From NCBI GenBank assembly GCA_000310025.1, contig FN649738.1:1854932-1906168 (forward strand): a stretch of 51,237 bases of DNA, given 5' to 3'. Positions 32,730 to 42,689 of the stretch are shown piece by piece (positions within the stretch are counted from its first letter, which is position 1; every line of letters begins with the position of its first letter). Both the position numbers and the translations under genes were made by a program. The stretch comes from Ectocarpus siliculosus (lineage: Eukaryota > Sar > Phaeophyceae > Ectocarpales > Ectocarpaceae). The notes under the pieces are model-generated. The model was given only the letters and a program-made list of their open reading frames with translations, was not told where the DNA came from and did no database searches.

Positions 32730-33059
32730 CTGTACAAAAAGCACGAGAAAAGGGCTAGCAAGGACCGGAGTAAAGACTGGCGAGCGCGCAAGGCAGCTCG
32801 GACGCCTCGCCATGACAAGATGTGGAGGACTGCTCCTGCACCACAAACGCACTTGAGGCGTCGATGGCTTGATAGGTACTGCACTTCGCCTGAGGCGGTG
32901 GATGCTTTGCTGGGTGCTGTGGATATCACGGGATGCGTTTTGGACATGTGCGGTGGGCCCACGGACGCCGTCGCGACCCGTCTTCGATCCGCGTGCGAGA
33001 TACTCACGAACGACGTTAGCTCACCGCCGCACCCGTACGAAGCCGCCGCAACCCGGTGA
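32730..33059 (+). CDS. SAM-dependent methyltransferase-like exon
   Basis: A basic stretch ([20 protein letters not shown]) leads to [20 protein letters not shown] and then [20 protein letters not shown] with ILTNDVS after it. The hydrophobic strand ending D-x-C-G-G-P-x-D is like motif I of Rossmann-fold DNA methyltransferases, and TND-V fits the acidic end of the next strand. The exon is preceded by a good acceptor (GCTTGCTTGTTGCAG at 32715-32729). It ends in TGA at 33057-33059, where GTGAAG (33056) or GTATGT (33065) could be donors. Downstream exons with the catalytic (D/N/S)PP(Y/W) motif were not found. Such domains also travel in algal retroelements, so it may be element cargo. Confidence 0.45.
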   Translation: MYKKHEKRASKDRSKDWRARKAARTPRHDKMWRTAPAPQTHLRRRWLDRYCTSPEAVDALLGAVDITGCVLDMCGGPTDAVATRLRSACEILTNDVSSPPHPYEAAATR

Positions 33060-33089
33060 AGCTGGTATGTAGCGGGCCAGATCTGCTTT

Positions 33090-33215
33090 GTATTGACCAA
33101 TCAGATAGCTTCATTGTGCTTTGCATCGTAAAAATGCAAGGTCATCCAAACCTTTTTGCTTTGCATTGGCCAATCAGTGCCCTGCATTTGCTTTGCATTT
33201 GCTCTGCATCGCGCG
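33090..33215. promoter_or_regulatory. CCAAT-box and TTTGCAT cluster
   Basis: TTGACCAATCAGAT (about 33096) and TTGGCCAATCAGTG (about 33167) contain inverted-ATTGG CCAAT boxes 70 bp apart. TTTGCAT, TTTGTAT or CTTTGCAT recur six times around them. The arrangement is promoter-like, but no clear gene starts just downstream, and it may instead be a short tandem duplication. Confidence 0.35.
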
Positions 33216-34365
33216 CGCACGCCGAGGTAGCGCCGCACCTAGAGTAGTGCTGCTGTCATGCCCTATCCTGCTGGAGCGATGCTCTTCTCCGCGACTCTAG
33301 TCGGCAGACATGCTTGTTGAGCCAAGCACAGGGAGGACAAGGCGAAGGGCTGGAGCGTAGTCGACCACTTGGGGTATGATGGCGAGGCCCAATGCTCCTG
33401 CTGGCCCTGACCAGTTGATGAACCTACCTGTTGCTGCAGCACAGCAGCACACCATGCTTCTACCTGCTGCTGTAACAAGAGAGGTAAGAGGTTGAAGACG
33501 TTCGCACTGCCAGCTACATCTGCTTACAGTACGGGGAGAGAAAATTACAAGCCCGGTACATCCAAAGTCTCCAACAGCCAGTAGAGATACCGTCGATACC
33601 GTCCATGAGCAGCAGTCGTTCGTACAGCAGTGGTACCTCTTTGCTCCTAATTCACCTTTCGCTTGCTTGTTCAGCGTTCCATCACGGATAATTAACCATG
33701 TTGTATGCATGTCAGCAGTTATTATTGTAGTTGTGTTTCAAAGTGCATCGACGAAAATCGATGTGGAGTGATGACGGCTGTGAGCTCATTGCAATCACAC
33801 TTCAAAACTCTACTACTGCTGTACTGCCAAGCTGTAAACGAGAACAGCGGTATCTGTGCACTCATTTCGTATACCACCACCTCTTCACCACCGTTTTGGT
33901 ACCATCATACCTGACGAGATGCGGTATGCTGCTTTTTGCACTCTGTGTTGGGTGTGTCGGCTTTCGCTTTTCTTTGCGCAAAGCCCAACCGTCCCTGTTT
34001 CGCCCCGCATCGGGCCTTGTCGTTCAACCTCATTCTATTCGACAGCGGGAGGTGCCCAACCTTCAAAGCGGAAGGATGCGTATGGAGACATCAGTAACAT
34101 GAGCGACTGCGCGCTATGAAGGGCGCTGCCTGCACGGAAAGCGCTGCATGTCCATGCATCATGGATTCACCAACACGGCAGGTGTGTTTATCAACCGTTC
34201 GCTGTGGTTCGCGTTTGCCTCGTTTCGACGCTGAGTTTTTGGTTCATCGGAGTCTCGAGCAGATCAAGAATGGTTTCCATGTGTTGTATTCTACTCCTCT
34301 TTTTAACTCCTTTTGTGAATCTCTCTCCCCGCCCCCCCGCCCCCCCCCAATTTTTTTTTAACAAA
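33216..34365. other. No gene recognised
   Basis: Short frames only on both strands. C-rich runs at 34325-34348 precede repeat R copy 2. Confidence 0.4.
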
Positions 34366-34600
34366 GTCATCCGCAGTTGTCTGTCATCCGTATGAAAGGA
34401 AGTAAGCACAAGAAGCAGCGCCCTTTGTAGCAGGATGCAGCGCCACCCTCCATGCAACTCGCCGAATACCTTTCGGCGCTTCGCGCTTGGTGATGTGAGA
34501 GCCTGGTCCAGTGAGAGCCCGGCTTTGCAGGGATGCGAGGTCAATGGTCTAACGACTACGGCATGCGCGACTATGAGTACACCCCCCTCCCCCGCTCCCG
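34366..34600 (+). repeat. Dispersed repeat R, copy 2 (candidate LINE-tailed SINE)
   Basis: Matches 2476-2719 block for block and ends GGTCAATGGTCTAACGACTA, CGGCATGCGCGACTATGAGT and a C-tract. GGTCAATGGTCTAAC is identical to bases 48121-48135 at the LINE 3' end. The segment GTGCTCCGTC found in copy 1 is missing here. Confidence 0.6.
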
Positions 34601-34774
34601 CGCATCACCATGATGTCGGTCAGGATTTTAGCATGACATACTTACCGTCCAACAGTTGCAGCGTCAACCAGCCGGCCGATCTCTGCGCTTGCCTGCGCTC
34701 TTTTCCCGTAGATATTTAGGCGGAAATGCCAATCAGTGGGAGCCGCGAGGTCAGCAGTGGCATGTTGAATTTCA

Positions 34775-34985
34775 CAGTTGCGAAAAGCGTGTATCGTGAG
34801 GACGAGTAGGGCGGCTCTTCGCGGTAGAGCCGGTAGAGCCCAATCTCAAGCTATATAAAAAAAGTTCTGACGCGCAGGTTGTGTCACCTGGTACCTTCGC
34901 AACAAATTGCGAAGAGGTTTATCGTGACGATGAGCAGGGCGGCTTCATTGTATTTACGCTAGAGCCGGATCTTAAACCAAGAGAG
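34775..34985. repeat. Imperfect tandem duplication of about 125 bp
   Basis: TATCGTGAGGACGAGTAGGG with TAGAGCCGGTAGAGCC (34793ff) recurs as TTATCGTGACGATGAGCAGG with CTAGAGCCGGATCTTAA (34920ff). No coding potential seen. Confidence 0.45.
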
Positions 34986-36925
34986 GGAGCCCGTGTGCTG
35001 GGTGTGTGATCTAAATAGTACCTTCGTAGCACCCTCCCAGGACATGCGCGCCAGCGGGAAGTCAATCGTACAGAGTCTCATTCCTGGAACAGCAAGCAGC
35101 AGACGGCGAGCACCTGACTATAACTGCCGCTGCACAAACCTGCTGCTGCTGCTGCGATTAAGAGCGTACCAATAAGGCCTCGCGCAAATGGCCATCCTCC
35201 TCCTCAAGTAGTTTTGTTTTTCGTGACAGCAGTTGTTTCGTGTCGAGTACCGTAAAGACCAGGAGCGAAGGTCGCTCGAGACAGTTATTGAAATATTGAA
35301 ACAAGGCGTCCCGAGAGACTTCACGTCCGCATTTTATCTTGACGCTGTCTCTGCGTAAATCGTGTAACGCTTTTTTGCGGGAGTCCTACTTCCCTCCGTC
35401 CGATGTTTGATGCGCTCATCAGCACGGCACCCCTTGTTTTTTGCCGTGTGCATGGCGTGTGTGTATTGGCGCGTACGTTGATTTTGGCGTTAGAAAGGCG
35501 GGTGGATGTTTTGTTCGCTTCGCGTAGGTGGCGTGTGAAGCTGCCTCAACGACTGCGGTGGTACCATCGCAACAAGATCGCGTTTTTCTGCCAGTGTTGT
35601 AGTCCATCTGTCGTTCTACGAGATTATGCGGAAAATGTTTCCATGTCTGCCGTTGCTGCTGCCCAGCACCACCCTTTCGAATCGTACGCCATTTCGGCCT
35701 GATGTGTATACTTCGTATGCCCGCTCTGCATGCAGGAAACCAACGAGCCCGTACTTCACGCAAGAACGTTGCGATAGGGAGAGGCCGCATGATGAGGGTG
35801 GGTCGATTGATGGAGAATTACGATGCTGCCCAAGACGAGCGGGAACCAGCGTGGTTGTGCATGAAAAGAGTGCTCGGTGGGCATCTCTACCGCATCCCGT
35901 GTGCTGCCTCCGCCGAGGGAATGCGTGCAGAACGTGGGGGTGGATGGGATGTTGAGTGTTGACGGCATCGCCAACAGGTGGTTGTGGCTGTCGTTCGATT
36001 GCCCATGAATGTCCTGGTCGGCATTGAGCTGCTTTGCTATGGGCGGGGTTTCCCAAACTAATAAATAAATATACATGCTTGGCTAGAGGAGGGATGAGAC
36101 TAGGAACGTCGAGGGAGGATTCTGGCAGCAGCGACAGTTGCCATGAACACCCGTTCGAGTGTGAAGTACGAGCCTTGCTTGCCCAGTGTTGTGCACTCCC
36201 ATCTTTGGGTGTTTTGACATGGTTGGGGCGTCCGTTAACTTGCTTCTGCTTTATGTATTCTCTGGCTTGAGTTTCTGTCGATGCGTGTTGGAAATGGGCG
36301 CAACGAAAGGAAGGAGCGCAACGAACGGAGGAGGCATGCATAAGGCCACACACTGTAGACGGGAAATTTTCCTGAACCATGCAAAATTTACTGCTCATGT
36401 CAAACTATGCATACAGACGAAAAAACTCTGGGAGCGATAGAGCCACATCATCAGCAGTGACGCATCAAGCGCAGGTGAAGCAACACTTTTCGGTGATTGA
36501 CGGAGATGATGAACATTTCTTCTTCTGGGTGTGTGTACAAGTACCCTTTTGTGAAGCCTACGGTTGTTTGGCATGCCACAATTATTTTGCTGTTTCCGAA
36601 CGTCTATTCTTTCTCATGATGAGCAGGAATGCCATGTTCGTTCATGAAGCGGCCATTGCAGGGAAATTAGTGTTCGGATGCAAATGAACGTTCCACTTCT
36701 AACAATTAGGTAACAAGGGCGCCTTGCTTCGTGGGGACACCAACCTTCAGGAGCATTATTATTAGTTGATTTCGCAATGCTCCACTGCAACGCCTTTGCA
36801 CCAACTTGTCTCCAGACACCATCCATTATATCCGCATCATTCCCAGCTATCAGAAACAAAAATCTGTTTTAAAAACCGAAGCATTTCTCGAAGAGATATG
36901 CGGCAAAAGGTAAAGTCTCCAGTAG
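34986..36925. other. No supported gene
   Basis: The longest frame, 260 codons on the minus strand (35616-36398), starts at ATG but shows no domain, and both strands are open over part of it. A short plus frame (35702-35962) is equally plausible. Neither is accepted. Confidence 0.35.
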
Positions 36926-37112
36926 TAAAGGTCTCCTCCGTCTCTTTCCTTTTTCTCTCCCTCTCTCAGCTCTAAGCGCCCGCTGCGCGCGCGCAAAAAG
37001 TTTTCGTATACGTTGCGCGGCCTTCGGCGGCGGAATTAAATTAAAAAGCTGGCCCGAGGCCGGAGTACACCAAAAAACTACGAAGCGAAGCGAAGAGAGC
37101 ATTGGTTTCAAG
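36926..37112 (+). promoter_or_regulatory. Pyrimidine-rich tract and leader of the coiled-coil gene
   Basis: A C/T tract (TCTCCTCCGTCTCTTTCC and on, 36926-36974) ends CTCTCAG and is followed by a CG-rich block, an A/T block AATTAAATTAAAAAG (37034ff) and AAG before the ATG at 37113. The tract and CAG would suit a leader intron acceptor or an initiator-type start site. Inferred from layout only. Confidence 0.3.
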
Positions 37113-37793
37113 ATGTCAAGGCATTATGTGTCGGTTCTTCTCCTGGTTTGTATCACACAAGCATGCTTGGCCTTCGTCCCGAGCTGGACTGCGACGTTCA
37201 GGTCTTCACGCTTGCAGCCCCCTGCTTCCACGCCTGCGGCGGCGACGTGTTCGCTCTCGCAGCCCTCTGGTGCGATCTGCACTGTGTTCGGGGCGTGTGG
37301 CACTTGTGGGGCGCAAATGTTTTACCCGGTGCGAGGGATGACGGGCTTGAGCGCGATGAGCGAGGGCGACGAGGAGGAGGGTGGTGGCGATCATCATGCG
37401 CGAGAAGCTGCCGATCGCCTTCCGGCGGCGGACGAGATCCGTGCGGTCCAGGATGAGATCCGTGGTGTAGAGCGCAAGATCGAGGATGCAGAGGAGGAGA
37501 CGGCAGAGGTTGTCAAGAAGATTGATGATATTGAGGCTGCTATTGCTGGGGGCGCCAGGTACCTCGGAATGACCGACCCCGAAGCCCTCTTGAAGCAACT
37601 AGAGCAACTACGCAGGAAGGAGGAGCATCTACGCAGGAAGGAGGAGCAGCTACGCAGGAAGGAGGAGCAACTACGCAGGAAGGAGGAGCAGCTCCGCGAG
37701 CTCCTTTTGAAGACGGAGGACCGGCTCTCCAGGAGTGAGCAGTTTCGTGCCAACAACGCCCCCGCAGGTATAGAAGCGTCCCATTATGTGTGA
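37113..37793 (+). CDS. Coiled-coil protein with plastid-type bipartite leader and 7-residue repeats
   Basis: 226 codons from ATG 37113 to TGA 37791-37793. Residues 1-20 form a signal peptide (VSVLLLVCITQACLA) with cleavage expected before F21; A|F followed by VPSW and a Ser/Thr/Pro/Arg stretch matches the ASAFAP-type presequence that targets plastids in stramenopiles. A small Cys-rich patch (CTVFGACGTCGAQ) follows, then an acidic linker and, from about residue 108, a heptad-patterned coiled coil (VKKIDDIEAAI...). Four tandem 7-residue units LRRKEE(Q/H) are encoded by near-identical 21-bp repeats at 37608-37691. The C-terminus NNAPAGIEASHYV could be intron read-through (GCAG|GTATAG at 37766). 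Role unknown; a plastid or secretory coiled-coil scaffold is the cautious reading. Secretion alone remains possible. Confidence 0.7.
   Translation: MSRHYVSVLLLVCITQACLAFVPSWTATFRSSRLQPPASTPAAATCSLSQPSGAICTVFGACGTCGAQMFYPVRGMTGLSAMSEGDEEEGGGDHHAREAADRLPAADEIRAVQDEIRGVERKIEDAEEETAEVVKKIDDIEAAIAGGARYLGMTDPEALLKQLEQLRRKEEHLRRKEEQLRRKEEQLRRKEEQLRELLLKTEDRLSRSEQFRANNAPAGIEASHYV
37608..37691 (+). repeat. Four 21-bp tandem repeats inside the coiled-coil gene
   Basis: The unit CTACGCAGGAAGGAGGAGCA is followed by one variable base; the changes between units fall only in the last codon (CAT, CAG, CAA, CAG). The near identity points to recent slippage or unequal exchange. Confidence 0.85.
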
Positions 37794-38154
37794 AGATCCA
37801 CAGCAGTGTACAGATTAGGAAGGGGATGCAGGCCGCCCGCAATAAAAGCAGACCATTTGAAACAATTCGAGGAGTTCTTTGTGGCCGGTACATTTGTAGT
37901 GCTGTCGTTTTGCACGGGGCACGGGCAAGTCGCCTCCTCTTTCAAAGCAACCTGCGGACGTTATGGTAGATCTACGCTCCTCAGCAACTACAGCACGTGC
38001 GACCTTTTCTTGTCCCACCTGGCTGCAGAACGCTGTAGACAAGTCCTCCTCTGCTTACATACGGAGTGTTACTCTCACGTTATATCTTCCCATCATTGGA
38101 TTTTGTTGTCTGCCCCACTGGCCCTCATCCTCCACCACGACTAGCTAGACGACC

Positions 38155-38388
38155 CAACCAGGGTCACACAGGAGGGGGGGGGTGGACCCCCTCCTGCGGT
38201 GCCTGCCTGTTATATTTTTATCGCGAGCAGGGTTCAACACTCCCCGAATCGAAGTAGAGATATTTACCAACGAATCGCTTTCAATTTCCAGGAACGAATG
38301 TGAGAAAAAATTCGCTTCGTCGGGCTCGAACCCATGACCTCGTTCTAGAAGGTTGCGTGTCTACCAACTAGTCCACCGGGGCGACCGG
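38155..38388 (-). mobile_element. tRNA-headed SINE (S3), tail missing
   Basis: On the minus strand it starts CCGGTCGCCCCGGTGGACTA (A box GGACTAGTTGG), has ATGGGTTCGAGCCCG as B box, and continues through GCGAATTTTTTCTCACATTC into the body with CCTCAGGAGGGGGTCC-like sequence. The A-tail and last 40 bp present in S1 and S2 are absent. Confidence 0.7.
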
Positions 38389-39330
38389 ATTTACCCTCGT
38401 GGTCATTTGTGTGCCGGGAAGGAAAATTGACAGTATACCGCAAAACAATCGAAGAATCACTGTCTTGCCGAACGCCTGCGGTCTGAAAGTCACCGCATGC
38501 TTGTTCCACTCTGGATGTGTACTCCGAGCGAGTTTTCGGGTGATCGTGCTTTTTTGACACAATCGTTTTGAGCTGCTCAAGAATTTTGAGCGCATGCACC
38601 CACAGCCTTCCTCACGCCCTCCCTTCGGAGAGCACTTGCTTGTGTCTCTTTTGAAGCTATCTTCGTGCCAGTGCTTTTTCGCATGTTCATTGTGACGACA
38701 TGCCATGACATGAATGGGGCTGCAGGAGGAAAGGGGCGCTCGTGGCCCGTGATTTCATAGCAATCTTTGTATTTACACAGTCTTTCAGCAGATCCTCGCG
38801 AACGGACGCATTGTGAGGATGCGGTGAAATTTAGGTACGTTTGAGAAGAATGCCAACCTTGTGAAACCCGACTCCGGGGATGTTTGCTGGTTCTGGTACA
38901 CAGATATGGGTCGCATGTATTGCAAGGTGTTGCGAGGTATTGCAAGGGAGCAGGTGCTTCGGTAGGAGTAGAGCATCGACACCGGCTGCCTGTCCAGCCC
39001 TCCCTGTGCTTGGCTCTTCCGTGGCCCCCTTGCGATTTCCACGAGGACGGGTTCGCGATATTCGCTCGTGTCTCTTGCCGTAAATTCAATGTAGGGTGTT
39101 TCGTACTCTGCGCTACAACAGCGGTGTCCCTATCCTTTTTCATGCACGGGCATTCTACCCGTGTGTGTTTGGCGTGCTTTCAATGTCTTGCGACTTTGTC
39201 GACGCAGGGCCAGTCAGGCTATATGCTTGATGCAGATGCCCGTCATTTTCTCCCTGTGCGATTGCTGTAATCGGCTTCGCCGGCGGAATAATGTTGCTCA
39301 TCAACGCTGTCCCAACACTTTGCTTCCGCC
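38389..39330. other. Spacer upstream of the Crinkler/RHS-like gene
   Basis: No gene recognised. In the frame of the ATG at 39331 the nearest upstream stop is TAA at 39289-39291, and no AG dinucleotide lies between that stop and the ATG, which argues against an upstream exon joining there. Confidence 0.4.
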
Positions 39331-40825
39331 ATGGTCGTCTTTGATCCCCTTCGCGTTGCAGCCAAGAAGAACGTATCGGATTTTGCGGTGGCATTAACCG
39401 GAGCCGTGGTAACAGAGGACACCCTGGAACTCGCAAACGGCACGTCCTTTCTCGGCAACCGTGACTGGGGATCCAAGCTGTTCATCCGTCCTTGTTACAA
39501 GGAAATGGCAGACCTCATCTTGAGCGGTGAAGTGCAAGATATCGTGGTCACAGGCACTCCGGGAATCGGCAAATCGATGTTCGGATACTATCTCCTGTAC
39601 CTGCTTCGCTGCGAAGGGAAAACTGTAGTGTTTGAACGGAAGGGCTTCTGGTACCGTTTCAGTGATGACGGAGTGGCCGAGGGAGAGTTTTCTAGTTTCA
39701 AGACGGCGGGGTTTTTGACAGAAGACCCAACGGCTTGGTACTTAAGTGACCCGAAGGGCCGGCCTGAGGAGAATTTCGTAGGCAAAACGGTTGTGTTGGT
39801 ATCGCCCAACTACGAAAGGATTAAGGAGTTCTTGAAGCTACCCACTTCCGAGCGAATATTCATGCCAGTGTGGAGACTGGAAGAGCTTCTGAAATGTCGA
39901 CGAGTTGTTTTCCCTCATGTGCTAGATACCGACGTGGTGAAGTCTTTCGGTGTAGTTGGAGGTGTGGCACGAGCAGTCTTCAACGTGAAGAAGTTTGAGC
40001 TTCTCAAAGATGGTATATTGTTAGCGGCGGGCGAAGTAGATGTGGCTTTGCTGAGACGGGCAGCTAGGCTTTCGAGCGGGCAGAACAGGATTCTAACCGA
40101 TGAGATAGGCGATAAACTGTTCCATATCTTGTCGAACTCTGGCGATAATTTCAAAGGTTACACGGTCACGTTCGCGAGCAACTACACGCGTGATTCGATT
40201 GCACTAGGAGTTGCCGAGAGGGGAAGAGATGCACTGCTAGCCTTTGTGGGGGAATCTATCCGCAACCCCGATGTTTCCAGAATGCTTGGAGGAGGAAGTA
40301 CCGTCGGCAATATGTTCGAACAAGCTGCACACCTCGAAATCAGCCAGCGCCGAGCCGCGGGAGTACCGTTCGATATGGCAATCCTCAACGCTACACGTAG
40401 TGAGGTTCTATCGGGGGAGAGAAAAAAATGGGATTTGAGTTTCAACCAAGTAAAGGTATTCAAGGGCAACGACACTGCCTTTAAGTATGACAGTGAGATC
40501 TACTACAGACCAAACAGTCTGGTATTTCCGGGGATTGAATTCGTTCGCTTTGGACAGTCGTGATGATACTTTGTACTTTTTCCAAATGAAGTATGCAGGC
40601 GCAGAGCCTATCAAGCAAGGATCTACAGTACAGAGTTTCTGGGACGCAGCTGTTGCATCCGAGGATGTATCAGTCAAGAAATGTGTTCTAGTTTTCGTTG
40701 TCCCAGAGGGCACCGCATTTGAGAAGTCAAAGGTGCTGAGCAAGTGTTGGCTGCCGGGAGCAAGTACTGATTTCCTGTCCGCGTGCGGTGTATGTATAAT
40801 TGCAATCAGATGTTTGGCGTTGTAG
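39331..40825 (+). pseudogene. Crinkler/RHS-type P-loop NTPase with nuclease-like C-terminus, frameshifted
   Basis: ATG 39331 opens 410 codons to TGA at 40561-40563. A header (ANGTSFLGNRDWGSKLFIRP) is followed by Walker A GTPGIGKS at residues 75-82, a strand with VVLVSPNYERIKEFLK, and RIFMPVWRLEEL, the MP-x-W-x-x-EEL block typical of trypanosome RHS and oomycete Crinkler NTPases. Residues to about 403 (SEIYYRPNSLVFPGI) fit the family, then the frame leaves it. The +1 frame from about 40541 reads NSFALDSRDDTLYFFQMKYA, placed like the D...(E/Q)-x-K core of the restriction-endonuclease-like domain, and runs to a stop at 40823-40825. One small indel near 40540 therefore splits NTPase from nuclease. 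Reading is otherwise clean for 1.4 kb, so this is a recent break, a sequencing error or a recoding site. In the family these proteins are nuclear or secreted effectors or parts of conflict systems; the role in an alga is unknown. No signal peptide is visible. Confidence 0.8.
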
Positions 40826-41390
40826 TCCTTCAGAATATTTCAAGATATATGGCGTTGCGTTTCGGCAGTGTAGTGCAGGACGGCGGTGTTGTTTCGGCGG
40901 TACTTGAAGCCAAGTTATTGTTTTTGGCGGCAGCGACGTGGGGCAGCAGATATAGAGCTCACAACAAATAGCGTTTGAATTCCGTTTCTCGGCGATGATG
41001 TTTGCTGCACTACTACTCTCCCCCACCTTGACCTAAGATGTTGAATTCAGCGAAAGGACGGACCCTATATCGCTGGCCGAGAGTCGTAAGGATCGAGACA
41101 GGTACAGTCTGCATCTGAAAAATGTCATTCGAGATGGCGGCCTTGGAGACAAACGGTCATATTTATGACTTTACGAAACGCATCATTTTCTCCTCGGCTG
41201 TGTTAAAATTAAAGTAAAGCTGTCATATGGGCGACGGGTTGGCTCTGAACGGGGTTCCAGACGGCTTGAAACTATATCCTGCAATTTCATGAAGCTTGAC
41301 GTATAACACTTGATTTTTTCACCCTCCCAGGTGCAGACCCACCCCTCTTTTGCCAAGGTGGAGATAAGTTTGTGAGAGGGCGAGGGTTTT
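40826..41390. other. No gene recognised
   Basis: Downstream flank of the NTPase gene; short frames only. Confidence 0.4.
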
Positions 41391-41597
41391 CTAGATTATA
41401 TAGACTTGACTGAGCGCGCACCTCGCGGTTGTAGCTAGGTCTGGCCTAGGGCGGGGGGTCGGGAGGATCGTCTCGAAACCATCTTCGCCGAGATGAGCCT
41501 CGGCCATCGCCGTGTGGGGGGCAAGCTTGGCAGCTGACGAAAGGCCAAAAACGGCTATCAAGCCGGCGGCAGCCAAACTAGAAGATTTGACACCCAT
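41391..41597 (-). CDS. Small putative secreted protein or first exon
   Basis: ATG at 41595-41597, 68 codons. The N-terminus MGVKSSSLAAAGLIAVFGLS followed by SAAKLAP is a credible signal peptide (hydrophobic core, small residues before the expected cut). The mature part has HLGEDGFETILPTPRPRPD. The frame may run into an intron before TAG at 41391-41393. No family recognised, and a short hydrophobic frame can arise by chance. Confidence 0.35.
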   Translation of the reverse strand: MGVKSSSLAAAGLIAVFGLSSAAKLAPHTAMAEAHLGEDGFETILPTPRPRPDLATTARCALSQVYII

Positions 41598-42048
41598 TCG
41601 CGAAGTAAGTTTATCAAAACATTCCTAGAGAAGGGCGTTTTAACCGACCAAAGTTCTTAACCGGGGCTGCTACAACTGCTATGTAGAAGAGAGTTCGAGA
41701 GCAGATTCAATCGGTCCATCATCGGAGTTACCTGTGTCGAACTCCGTGCAGAGGCTCGAGTTTGGGGAAAGCTTCAACATCAGTTCATCGATGAAGTTGT
41801 GAGGCCTGCCTCGCTGCAGTAGCTGTTTTTGCTCGGCGATTTCAATACAAGTCCATCACCGGAGTCGTGAAGCCCGCCGCCCTGTAGCATCTCGTCTGCG
41901 GGTTCTATTACATCATTATGGGGGGTGTTTGATTTAATTAATTGGTTATAGGTTTGGAGAATGTTTTTGGTTTTGGGCAGGCAATAACATATATATATAT
42001 ATGTGGGGTGTGTTCATTTATTTATTTGTTTTAGGTTTGGGGAGTACA
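41598..42048. other. AT-rich flank with a short tandem duplication
   Basis: GGGGTGTTTGATTTAATTAA...TAGGTTTGGAGA (41921ff) is echoed by GGGGTGTGTTCATTTATTTA...TAGGTTTGGGGA (42004ff), with an (AT) run at 41990-42001 between them. No gene. Confidence 0.5.
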
Positions 42049-42689
42049 TGTTAAAACAGCTAAAAGACGCTCATACAAAACGCTCATACCTCTCTCACCT
42101 TCGTAGCTGAGTACGGTATGTGCGTGGACCTTCGTAGCTGAGTACAGTTCGTGCGTAGACCGTTTCCTCGGGGCTGGGAATCAGTGTGATGTAGGGGGGT
42201 TGCGCTTACCTGTCGTCGTGATCTCTCCCGGATGGTATCCATTCCTTGTACGGTATCAAGCAAATAGTGTCGCAGCTTGCTGACGACCTACGTGCGAATG
42301 ACGATCGTGAACACGTACATCTCATAGCATACGGTATCAAGCCATCATCCCAGGTTAGCATGACTTAGTAAGGAATGCGATAGACATGTTAACGGGTGAT
42401 AACGTGCACTTTAACAGGCTATATTTTCTTCCGTCCACATGGGGGGGTGTTAAAGTTAACACCGGGTGGGTAGCAACGTTCGCGAAAACGTGCCACGGAG
42501 AAACATGTTGAAGTTGTCTCTTCTTCGTAGATGCGGCATAACCGCCGCCTCTTCGAATCCTCTAGAGGGCAAACAGGGAAGCGTCCGATACTTCAATTCC
42601 TGTTTTATGGCCCCCATACCCCTATAATAGCGCCGCGACCACCGGACAGTCACGGCCCATCATAGTATTTTGTGTAGATTCTACGCGCA
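42049..42689 (-). repeat. LTR of element B (3' copy, inverted relative to 29551-30188)
   Basis: The reverse complement begins TGCGCGTAGAATCTACAC and ends TTTTAACA. It carries the same internal landmarks as 29551-30188 with only a few differences. On its own strand it lies directly downstream of an integrase gene, so it is a 3' LTR. Confidence 0.85.

Noticed and set aside
35616-36398. 260-codon minus-strand open frame starting at ATG
   Set aside because: No domain, low-complexity or targeting feature; opposite-strand frames are also open over part of it; composition is like translated intergenic DNA.
36926-36974. Definite 5' leader intron of the coiled-coil gene
   Set aside because: The pyrimidine tract and CAG fit an acceptor, but no donor or upstream exon could be identified.
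37394-37756. 120-codon minus-strand Ser/Cys-rich repeat frame
   Set aside because: Antisense of the 21-bp coiled-coil repeats in 37113-37793.
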